Below are positions 39,182-48,549 of a stretch of DNA of 64,000 nucleotides, piece after piece. The notes under the pieces were generated by a model that was not told the DNA's origin, searched no databases, and was given only the letters and a program-made list of their open reading frames with translations. Made by a program: the position numbers and the translations under genes. The DNA comes from Elysia chlorotica. Taxonomy: Eukaryota > Mollusca > Gastropoda > Plakobranchidae. Numbering within the stretch: the first letter of the stretch is position 1; each line of letters starts with the position of its first letter. The stretch spans positions 100,864 to 164,863 of the forward strand of contig RQTK01001078.1 in assembly GCA_003991915.1 (NCBI GenBank), read 5' to 3'.

Positions 39182-41403
39182 ATGTATTATTATTNNNNNN
39201 NNNNNNNNNNNNNNNNNNNNNNNNNNNNNNNNNNNNNNNNNNNNNNNNNNNNNNNNNNNNNTCCTCAGTTCTATTTTGAATTGCTCTGCTTTTTGTTCCT
39301 CTCTAAGACAATATACATTAAACTTGTGTGTTGGTCGTCCTGCCCTGTCGTTGAAAGCCTTGAGCTTGGTCTTAAGTACTGCAAGATCCAGGTGGTGAAT
39401 GGATGCTGCGTCCGCGCCACATTTCACCCTAACATCGTGCAAGCTTCCTCTCCACTTTCTGCTGATTGTGATGTGGTATGTTGGATTTTCAGTATTGCCA
39501 TCGGGGGAAATCTATGTTGTTTAATGAATTGTTTTGTGCAGATACAGAATACCTCCGATGACCAGGTCATTAAAGGAGCAAAACTCAGTGAAGAATTCAC
39601 CATTCTCAGTCTGATTTCCGGGGCTTGGATTCCCATGATATGCTCCATGTTTGTGTTGTCAGTGCCTACTTTAGCGTTCATGTCTTCTAACAAGATTCTC
39701 ATGTCTCTCTTTAGGACTATGTCGATCCCCGTCTAGACATGTTCATAAAAAGTCACTTTCTCCTCCATCTCTGCTACATTTGTGGCAACATAGCACTGGT
39801 TTATAGTGACTCTTCTGCCCTTCAAGTTAAATCTTGCAGTGAGTATCCTTGAGGATACAGGTTCACAGGACAGTAGTGCCAGTGTTGCCTCAGGTGTCAT
39901 AAGCATTGCCACTCCATGTGTGTTTGATTGACCTTCTTCATTTCCAGAGTGGATTATCTCAACGAGGTCCAATATTTTCAAGCAGTACCTGTTCATTTCT
40001 TGACATACTTGTGCAGTTCTTTCGATCTCATACAGGGTTCCGATGTTCCAGGTCCCCATCCTGGTTTTGGTCTTGGTTGTCAGAAGAGTTGTCAGTACAA
40101 CGGCTTCACTAAGGCTTTCACCGGTGCACGTCATGAGCACTACAGGAGAGGACTCCTCCTCAACCAAGCTGGTTTTGTGGATATTTGTTGCGGTTTCTGT
40201 AACATTATTTTTTTTTTACAATACAGAGTTGTTATCCCTATGCCCGACTCCCAACCTGGAGGGCCAGTGAGAGCTCTTAGTCTGGCCTCTACCTTTCAAC
40301 TGGACTGGCTTGGGTGACCCTACCAGGAGACGAATACCTAGCCTGCATATCTCTAGAAATCATTGAGACGCGCAAGCCTACTAACCAATGGCAAGGTGTC
40401 ATTCTTTGGGAAGAAGTCAATCTAATTAGTATATCTTTCCACTCCTATCTTTCCAGTCTAAGCATTCTAGATTCAGCACTGACCAAAACAAAATTTGCTA
40501 TAATGTCATAAATCCATAGAGATGTACTCTGTAACATTTTCAATTTTAATTCTACTTTGATAAACCATAAAATTCACTGTCTTGGAAATCCCTTTCAGAC
40601 ATTTTTCTTGGATATTTACCACTAAAGATAACTTGACAACAACTCTTTCTCATTTACAGATTGTGTGCACATCATTTTTACACAGACTGGCTATTTCTAA
40701 AAAAATAAAGCAAATACCAAATCTTTGCATGCCTCCTTTTCCAAGGTATCATGCTAAAATTAGAATTTAATATGTCTTACCTCACTGGCTGACCCTCTAG
40801 TCTTCTCCGTCCCTCCATCTGTAGTCTGACTTTTACTAGATCAGCTGGACTAGCTATGAATTGACCAGCTCCTCCTGCCATCATTCCAGACACAATAGCT
40901 TTCCTAGACAAATAGACAAAAAAGACACAACAACAACAAGAAAACAGAAATTCAGGACCTTAATGTGGATGTTGGAACTGACATCATTAGAGAACCAAGA
41001 ATTTACAAGTTTCAAACTCAACTGCAAATAACTTGAAAACATGCCAGTATTTATGAATAGTTTACTAAATCTATAAATCTAGTTTAATTCTGAATCTATG
41101 TTTTCTGATATAAACACTCAAAAGACTTAAATTAGATATACACACTTGGCTTTCTAATATAAAGTTATTCGAATTCATAAATAAAAGCCTGAAAAATGTA
41201 TGTGCCACCCTATGATAATAAAATTAAATGCTACTTAAGCTATACTATTAAGCCTATAATCATTTTAAACTATGGCTTGGATTAGTTGCCATGAAAATCA
41301 GAATGAAACAGCCCTTACCAGAGTGAGAATGTACCATCTTTATTTTTCTTGAAAACTTTATCTCGTAAAAACTCATACATGCTCATACGACATCCAGTAT
41401 AAA
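33387..41403 (-). CDS. SLC25A27: UCP4-type mitochondrial carrier, exons 4-10 (3' piece, exons 4-5 duplicated)
   Basis: Exon 4 occurs at 41403-41319 and 38760-38676, and exon 5 at 40903-40781 and 38261-38139. They are followed by 36333-36221, 35438-35354, 34797-34708, 33939-33837 and 33458-33387. With exons 1-3 from 28.9-30.5 kb the phases give 315 residues (human UCP4 has 323). Carrier signatures PADLVK (exon 5) and PADVIK (exon 8) complete the three-repeat SLC25A fold. [17 protein letters not shown] and [19 protein letters not shown] match UCP4. The family sits in the mitochondrial inner membrane and carries protons or metabolites. Exon 4 plus exon 5 total 208 bases, so including both copies would break the frame; only one pair can be used. 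The copies differ almost only at silent sites (one Ile/Met change in exon 5). Confidence 0.88.
35113..35335. repeat. Degenerate GACA/GATA-like low-complexity tract
   Basis: Imperfect GACA, GATA and GAGA units directly downstream of the UCP4 exon 7 donor, within intron 7. Leu/Ser/Cys-rich frames on the other strand are artefacts of this tract. Confidence 0.85.
36470..37740 (-). mobile_element. LINE fragment with endonuclease domain (RTE/CFDP2-like), copy A
   Basis: On the - strand, broken frames give an apurinic-type endonuclease: [20 protein letters not shown], then [13 protein letters not shown], then [15 protein letters not shown] and [34 protein letters not shown]-like stretch from the reverse transcriptase follows almost directly. 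The C-terminal endonuclease linker and the N-terminal reverse transcriptase are therefore deleted, and at least two frame changes separate the pieces. The sequence upstream to about 37740 resembles LINE 5' leader DNA. It lies in the UCP4 intron between exons 5 and 6. Confidence 0.75.
36571..39194. repeat. UCP4 duplicated block, copy A
   Basis: Contains most of the LINE fragment, UCP4 exons 5 and 4 (copy A) and flanking introns, and ends in an ATT run at the N gap. It matches 39262-41908. The first 1.3 kb (LINE part) differs at only about four to five positions. From about 37890 the introns differ by many substitutions and indels, while the exons differ mainly at silent sites. Confidence 0.92.
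39107..39194. repeat. ATT microsatellite at the gap edge
   Basis: A long ATT run interrupted by one CATGT, ending where the Ns begin. Copy B of the block ends in a related ATT run (about 41865-41908), so the gap sits in repeat DNA that is hard to assemble. Confidence 0.97.
39195..39261. other. Assembly gap (67 N)
   Basis: A run of N between the two copies of the UCP4 duplicated block. Whether the length is an estimate or a placeholder cannot be seen. Confidence 1.
39262..40430 (-). mobile_element. LINE endonuclease fragment, copy B (cut by the gap)
   Basis: Nearly identical to the LINE fragment at 36571-37740, because the host block is duplicated. The gap removes its 3' end, including the reverse transcriptase stretch. 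It is not an independent insertion. Confidence 0.8.
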
Positions 41404-41908
41404 CTGAAAAAAATAGAAACAGTCTAGGAAAATGTTAACCTTGGAAGAACCTTTCCAATTTTCTATCCTCATCCCTTATACTACTGTTATTAAAAACTTT
41501 ACAAAAGACAGAACTTGATAATAACCCCGATATTTTACATATAGAAAGCAGATTATTATTTCCTTCTTGAAAAAAGTATAACATTCAATAAAATTAACAA
41601 ATGAAGTTCACAAATAGAGAATTTAGGAAGCATTACTCTTGCTTTCCTTTTCATCAGTGATCTTCAGAGATAGAGAGGGAATGGGGAAAAATGGAAATAA
41701 TAGTCCTTGTGTTGGAGGGGATTTTAAATTAAAATATAAATCTACGTGTTGATACAATTTTAAATTCTGATTAGTAAAGCAATATTTTATTGTCTTAATT
41801 TTATTTAGATTCAATATCATTATTATCATTACTACTGTTGTTACATTAATATAAATACCATATTGTTATTATTATTTATTTATTATTTTATTATTATTAT
41901 TATTATTA
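39262..41908. repeat. UCP4 duplicated block, copy B
   Basis: Second copy of the block at 36571-39194, with UCP4 exons 5 and 4 (copy B). Relative to copy A it has different indels around 40590-40770 (A: 37900-38130) and an extra stretch near 41650-41790. After its ATT tail comes a GACA run. Confidence 0.92.

Positions 41909-41953
<45 letters not shown>
41909..41953. repeat. GACA microsatellite
   Basis: About eleven GACA units directly after the ATT run of copy B of the UCP4 block. Confidence 0.97.
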
Positions 41954-41954
<1 letters not shown>

Positions 41955-43857
41955 CAGACATAATTATAAGAGAGCGGGAGGTACAGAGTGAAAATAATGG
42001 GAGCGATAGTGAGAAAGATAGGGAGAATGGGGAGAGGGTAGGAGAGAGAATGCTAGATGTAGATAATGGTGGGAGGATAGTAAGAGTGAAAGAGAGAACT
42101 TAAGACTTCGCAACATAGGCCAAATAGAAATTAAAATTATGTTATTCCCAATAAAGATTCATGCAAGTAGCCTAGTTGTTCAGATTTTCGCAATGTTGGA
42201 TTTAAATGTGTCAACATGTCGTTTTGACTGCACTATAATTATTCTAAGAACAGTTACAAATGTGGCGCTAATCAATTCAAATTATAATGTCGCGAGGTGC
42301 GATAATCAACAAGTGGAATAGCACCAGACTTAGAATTTTATCGCATGCACTATCATTTCTGTACAAAGGTTCCATAATAATGATGTGGTTTTTGCACTGT
42401 GCCTCGATTTTAAAACTTAACTTCTCTTTTGCTCAATCAAGCGATCGCTGAGTAGTAGGTTACATGTACTAATGGCAAGCGTTCTTTTGCTGGAGTAAAT
42501 TTGCCATGATGTTTGATAAAAAAAAAAAAAAAAAACAGAGTAGCCAATCGTTTTGAAAAAGCCATTAATTTGTCGCGGTGACTTTTCTTTTGATGTTGAT
42601 TAGTAGTAACAACAGGCTTAGGGATACTGTGTTGATACGAATTACTGATATTGTTATACTTAAGTTACGTAATAATTATTTACAAAATGTTGTTTATTGC
42701 TTTGGCACATGTATATGTGTAGCGTGTCCTATAAATAAGCTACTTTTTGTTCTTGTTAATTTTGTCTGTATCATATTTTCATCCTCATCATCATCACCAT
42801 CATTATGATTCCAACCACAGTCACCGTAGTCAGCATAACCATTCTTTCTAATATATTTACAATAGTCACACCAGCGCTCACGAAATGGAGAAAGAAAAAC
42901 TGAACTAATAATTGCAAAGAGTGGAGATAAAAATAATATTAGAATGTTGGGTTTACTTGAATACATGTAGCTTTAAATTTAAGATCACTTAAAATTCAAT
43001 TAACCATTTGATGGCAAATTTGAAAAATGGCGATGATTTTTCAGGAACAAAGTTAAATAAACAAAGTATGTTTCATGTGCATTTCTTTGCATTCAATTGC
43101 CATTCCCTTGTAAATCATGTGGGAATGGAGGCATATTGTCTAATATTCATAATAGGACTGCCTTGTTCTAGTATTCTAGTACTAAATAACCCTCTTACGT
43201 CTTAGCTTTAACACGTAACAGCATTTATTTTTCCGTGAATGTGTCCCTTATATTGTATTGCTCCATGGTATTTTCAACTAATTTCGACACGAGAGATCAG
43301 AGACTCCCAATGAGCAAAGAAACACACACATACACACAACCGAAAGGGGAGTAAACTGCGAGCGCGGAAACGGTGAAAGAATTAGATTCAGAACGAAGAA
43401 GCGGAGCTTCAACACATTCCCCGTTTCAACTTACAAGTACATGTACCAAACACGCATCCACCGTGTTCCATCAAGCTAAGGGATTTTGAATCCATTTTCA
43501 GTGACACTGAGATCAACAGAGCTCTCCAAGAACATTGTTTTCATCTGCCCGTTGGGAACATTGAAATAGATCTAGAATAGTAGGTTCATGCGTAGATCTA
43601 GATCTAGATCTAGTTTTAATGATAATTATCATCTAGGATCTAAATTTTCCGAGTAATAGATCTAGATCTATAGAATGTATAATAGACTCCATTACGGTGC
43701 TACTCTAGGTATAGATCTATATTATAAATATAGAACCTAGACCAAAAGGTCTACATCGCGGAAAAGTCAAGTCAAGTCAAGTCAATATCTACTAGACATC
43801 ACTTAGTTCAAGGGGGAAAAGACCTTTTTTAGAATAGGTGTCTTTACCATTGTACTT

Positions 43858-44000
43858 ATTCGTGTCCTACTGGTTGGGTCAGTGTCAGTTTTCTATGCGA
43901 TCTAGGCAGCACATGAAATTGTAAAGATGTCAGTCCTGGGGCCTGTCCACAATATAGCCTATATAGTGCTGGCGTTGGACATAAAATTAATTCAAGTCAA
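43858..44000 (+). mobile_element. SINE core and 3' part
   Basis: Matches the family from CTACTGGTTGGGTCAGTGTC through GTCAGTCCTGGGGCCTGTCC, ACAATATAGCCTATATAGTG and GTTGGACATAAAATT to a CAAGTCAAC end. The middle of the core is altered and the tRNA head is missing. Confidence 0.8.
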
Positions 44001-44607
44001 CTCACTCACTCTAGATTTTAGGGTCCGTAAGTACAAAGTCGCGGTAGTGGTTTATTCTTTAACGCATACTTACTACAAGCCATAAGCTACCTCGACGTCG
44101 TACTTGTAAACAGCCCTAGGTGTCAAGACAGAATGAATTTGAATCTTCTCTTTTAATTTAAGGTCCAAGCTTAAGATCAACAACTATTTACAGTCAAGCG
44201 CTAAGATTAGAATCTTTACTCTACTATCCAGATGGTCAAAACATGAACTTCTGGGCATTACTTTTTAATGCCTCATTACAGTTAATTAAAAAAAAAATTG
44301 TTTATTGTCACATTTCCACCCCATTTGCCTTGTTTCCAATGCAAATATATATATATATGAAGTCACCTATTGGTTACTAAATAGTAAGTTTATTTTTAAG
44401 ACCATGAAGAAAGACACACCCGTTCTTGAATTAGTCAAATTATACTTGGTATGATTAAGGAAGTTTATTTTTTTATACTCTTGGAACACATGATCTTATG
44501 CTGGTTAAAAGTTTACTGCAATATAAATGGTGAAAATGTTCATTTTTCTTGTTTGATCCCTTCATTTTGATATGCAGTTCTATAGTGTGCAGAGTTAGAC
44601 GAGGACA

Positions 44608-46088
44608 ATGTCTGAATCACCTGAAAGCCCCAAAAGGACAAGTGCCATTCCTCCTCATGTTGCACCTGCTTCACCAAGAACAAAAGAGTTCCTTCATCCA
44701 AGTCCAATCATCACAAAACGTACTCGCACAAAGTCCATGTAAGACATAGTTGTCATTTTTTAAAAGACAAAGGTGTTGAAGGTCTTTTGTACTTGAGGCC
44801 TACTTTAGTAAAGATAAAAAAAAGTAATCAACTTAAGAAAAAACATTCAAAGGACATAAATCTAATTGTTATTGATTTTTTTATATGAAGTGTCTATTTG
44901 TCAGGTAACCGGATTAATAGCCAACAGGCCATTCCTCTGGTATCCAGACAAATAGCCATTTAAGGCTATTCCTCAGCCAGGCTTGAGTTGGAATTGCTTG
45001 GTGACCCAACTATTGGTTGTGACAGCTGTATGGAGCCATATGGTATGCTGAAATCTGAAGGTGGCACCAATTATTATGATGATTATTATTATTATTATTA
45101 TAAATTTTCATTATGATTGCTATTATTAATATTGTAGTTAAACCACGTCCAGAATCAGACCACTTCCCAGTCAATAAGGCCAACTTTGTTGATCCCTGAT
45201 TCCACCATTGACCAACCCAGTGAACCTGAAGTAGGGGTAACTACTTTCAATAGGATTTCAGGGAATGATATTCACGCTGAAGAATATTCACTCAATCTAA
45301 AAGAAGAGTTAGTTACCTACAGGGATAATCTCAATGATTTAATTAATAAGTGAAGAAAAAGTTGAAGTAATTAAAACAATAAATTATAAATGCATTAAAG
45401 AAGGCTGCGTAATGTATGTGCAAAAACTAAAAATACTTTGCTCTTCATGAATTCCATATTTTCAACACTAACGAATCCCCTATTGCCTATATCGAATGAG
45501 GAAAAGTTCAAGGATTTATGCAAGCATAAGAAGAACATATTCTTACAATCTCAAGCTGAAAAATTAAATCTTAACTCACTAAAACCAAACACAAGGGATT
45601 TCTGGAAACAGATAAATTCTTTATTCACACAAAAAAACCCAATGAAAACACTATAAAAAAAACGAGAGTCGTATGACTATTTTAAGAATCTTCTCAATCA
45701 TGTAACAATATCAGATACAAATCAATCATGCCAGTTTTATAATGAAGAGTTTGCATTGAACTGTTCAAGAGATTATGCACTAAGTCTTATTGTATGATGA
45801 CACTTGCTAAACAAAACAAAACAGAAAGGAAAAACCTGCGAACAAGATGGTTTTCCGCCTGCTTTCTTTAAAACTGGCCGTCCAGAACTACCAAAAATTT
45901 TACAAAACTGTTCAGTTTAGTTTTCTCCTCAGGAAACTATCCAGAAGAGTTGACAAAATCTATGATATTTTGTTTACACAAAAAGAGTGATACAAATGAT
46001 GTAAATAACTACAAAAGAATAAGTTTGCTCAATTGCTTAGGCAAAAATTTTTCCTACATACTTAACAAAAGGCTACAAAGTAGTAGTA

Positions 46089-46131
<43 letters not shown>

Positions 46132-48549
46132 GTATAAGAAAAAGAAGAAAAAGGATGGTAATAATTATAATAACAAAAACAACGATAGTAATACGTGAAA
46201 TGATAATAATATTTGGTGCCATCGTCAGTTTTAAGCACATCATATGGCTCTGACTGAAACGGTTGTCACAACCTATAGTTGGATCACCAAGTACTTCCAA
46301 CACAATTCTGCCTGAGGAATACCCTATTTGCTATTTGTTCGGTTACTGGACAAAAAGCCACTTCCTTTTTTTGTAAGTAATCATAATTTAACTGCTTTTT
46401 ATATGGGATCATAACTTTTCCTCAAATTGTAAATGGGTTTGTTCATGAAAATTAAACTCTTCTTTATCCGTTAAAAAAATATGATAATCAGCAGGCACTA
46501 ATAAAAATACAGGTGCAACCAACAGTCTTTGCACAGAATTTAAATTTATTATATATATGTTCTGAATTTTACAGATGTTGATATATCTCTAAGCACCATA
46601 CTTTCTTATAATTTTATGCTTTGTTGACTGGAATTTAGGTAGTCAAAATTAGATGTTTACCTGTTGGTAGAGGCTTCTGCTTTCAACTCTCTCTACCTGA
46701 ATTTATTACTCATTACTAATTTTTTTTTTGTAGGTCTGAGCGAGCGGCTGAAGGACCTTCTTTCAAGGGCGCTGTGAAAAGCTTTTGTCGCCAGAGAGGC
46801 CACGGATTCATCCACCCCGAGGGCGATCAATCGGAGGATATTTTTGTTCACATTTCAGAGTAAGCATTTCTGGTTAAATTACTTTTAACTTGAAATTTAA
46901 GACATCACTTGTGATAGTCCTCAAATTACTGGGGGGTTTTTGTTTTTTTTTATCAGTCCTCTACCCTAATAAATAATCGACCATTGAACTATCTGTAGGG
47001 ATCGCTATGATCCACTCATTGTATCCAGATGATGAAATTCAGCTTAATGCCTGAAAGCGATAGACAGTCTGGTGTACCTGTGTACATGCCTAACAATCAT
47101 AGCGCACTCTGTCTTTGTGCATATATTGTCAGAACCGTCTAAATATAACTCACTTAACCATCAATACTTAGATCTCTACAAGACAATGTGAACTAACATC
47201 TGAACTGGCACATGCAGTTTGTGTGATGCTGCTCACAATGCAAGTAAAATAATTGCTATTGATCCAGTAGCCTTAGAAACCACTAGTCATGTCTAAAGAA
47301 AATATGGAATAGAAATAAAATATTAAAAACAAATAGTCATAACCCATAAACTGCGCCTTACAAGGCAACTGAAAAGGATAATACTTTCCTTCCAGTTTAT
47401 CGACCAGTTACTCAAAGGACTGATCTCCAAGAGATACTCATATATGAAACGTTATAAATTCCAAAACTTTACAACAAAATATGTCTACAGTTACAAAATT
47501 CAAAGGCATGTATATCTTAAGTCTGCAAACAGACAAAACCAAAATCGTTTGATCTCAAAAGTCTGTTGACAACATGAGGTTTACAGACTTTATTTGAACA
47601 AATAAAAAGTCAACTCATTCACTGGAAACAGCAAACTTCAGTGAAGTATACAAAATGTGTCACTTTTATATACTTTTATCCAAAGACTCATTCATTCAAA
47701 CACGAAGCGCAGTCTGAGAATGTGTCTGGCCAGGAAAGCTTTTCAGTGAAAGCATTATTAATAGGAAATACCCCTAACAAGGCCCTAGTTGCTATATGCT
47801 TATAGCACTTTCAAAGTTGCGTACATTATACAAAAAACATCTGGATTTAAATTAGGTATAACTAAGGCGATCATACACTGAAATTACGAATGTTTATCTC
47901 AATAATAAAATAGAACATCAGCTTCCGACGCAAAAGGTCTGGGTTCGAGACCTGGCGATTTCGCTCCCTACTGGTTTGGTCAGTGTCAGTTTAATGTGAC
48001 CGGCTGAGACAGGAGTCATGGCATCCCCGCACTGTCTTGTGTGTGGCAGCAAATAAAATTGTCAGACGTCAGTCTTGGGGCTAGTCCACAATATAGCACT
48101 ATATAGTGCAGATGTTGGATGTTAAACCAACTCAACGTGTATCCAATAAAGAGAAACGGGTTTGAGCTCCTGCTGAAAAATATCTTAAATCAAGTTTTCT
48201 TTATTTTTAAAAATTGCCAACTCGTACACCACACTCTTTCTCTTATTTTAGCTCCATGTATAACCAAAGATAGACATGTAGATTTCAACCCATTTCACGT
48301 GTTACTGTTAATTTGAAATTCTGTAATGTAAAGATATCTTGAGACACATGTCCTGATAATTTCCTCAGCATTGAAGGGGAGTGGGTCCCTAGAGAGGGAG
48401 ACGAGGTTACCTACAAGCAGGTCTTCATTCCCCCGAAGAATGAGAAGCGTCAGGCAGTCCATGTCGTGATCACGCACCTCAAGCCTGGTGTGCACCATGA
48501 GCGCTGGGACTCCCCTGTCCCTGTCAGCCCAGACAAGCTCCAAGACTAG
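44608..48549 (+). CDS. CARHSP1: Cold-shock-domain mRNA-binding protein, CARHSP1/CSDC2 type
   Basis: Coding exons 44608-44738, 46734-46859 and 48369-48549 join in phase to 145 residues (human CARHSP1 has 147). The N-terminal 50 residues are Ser/Pro-rich with RTRTKSMSERA, matching the RTRTFSAT phosphorylation region of CARHSP1. The cold-shock domain runs from about residue 54 ([20 protein letters not shown]1-like) through DIFVHIS (RNP2-like) and [20 protein letters not shown] to VITHL. Such proteins are cytoplasmic, bind single-stranded RNA and stabilise certain mRNAs in vertebrates. The first coding exon opens at 44578 after a TATGCAG acceptor, with 30 bases of 5' UTR, so at least one non-coding upstream exon is expected. 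The invertebrate gene may be the common ancestor of CARHSP1 and CSDC2. All three exons are intact. Confidence 0.93.
44898..45095 (+). mobile_element. Short ATT-tailed repeat, left member of an inverted pair
   Basis: Carries TTGGAATTGCTTGGTGACCC, AACTATTGGTTGTGACAGC and GAAGGTGGCACCAATTATTA, then ATT repeats. The reverse complement at 46199-46352 shares the same order of motifs. This copy has an internal partial duplication of the AATAGCC-ATTCCTC stretch. It is SINE-like in size and tail, though no clear pol III promoter is seen. Confidence 0.7.
45140..46091 (+). mobile_element. LINE fragment (endonuclease end to reverse transcriptase start)
   Basis: Broken + strand frames give [10 protein letters not shown] (endonuclease end), [20 protein letters not shown] and [15 protein letters not shown] (linker), then [13 protein letters not shown] and [20 protein letters not shown] (start of reverse transcriptase). 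There are several stops and frame changes. It is cut at the 5' side and ends in an AAT run at 46092-46128, before most of the reverse transcriptase. It lies in CARHSP1 intron 1. Confidence 0.75.
46199..46352 (-). mobile_element. Short ATT-tailed repeat, right member of an inverted pair
   Basis: Reverse complement of the element at 44898-45095 with moderate divergence (TTGGTGATCCAACTATAGG, GATGGCACCAAATATTATTA on the - strand). The two tails face each other across the LINE fragment. Confidence 0.7.
47905..48136 (+). mobile_element. tRNA-type SINE, nearly complete
   Basis: Starts TAGAACATCAGCTTCCGACG, with a B-box in GGTCTGGGTTCGAGACC. The core has GGTCAGTGTCAGTTTAATGT and GACCGGCTGAGACAGGAGTC, and the 3' part has GTTGGATGTTAAACCAACTC. 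It lies in CARHSP1 intron 2. This and the copy at 62178-62416 define the family's head-core-tail order. Confidence 0.88.

Larger units (their letters stand above)
41404..44607. other. Region between UCP4 exon 4 (copy B) and the CARHSP1 start codon
   Basis: 3.2 kb in which UCP4 exons 1-3 would be expected on the - strand but are absent. It holds the ATT/GACA microsatellites at 41.87-41.95 kb, a CTAGATCT-rich stretch at 43571-43770 followed by GTCAA units, and a SINE copy at 43858-44000. The GC-richer 43.35-43.50 kb could contain the CARHSP1 promoter or a non-coding first exon, though no exon can be fixed. Confidence 0.5.

Noticed and set aside
38963-39736. 257-codon + strand frame with a poly-Tyr stretch
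   Set aside because: It runs through an ATT microsatellite and the N gap, then antisense to the LINE fragment; it is not a gene.
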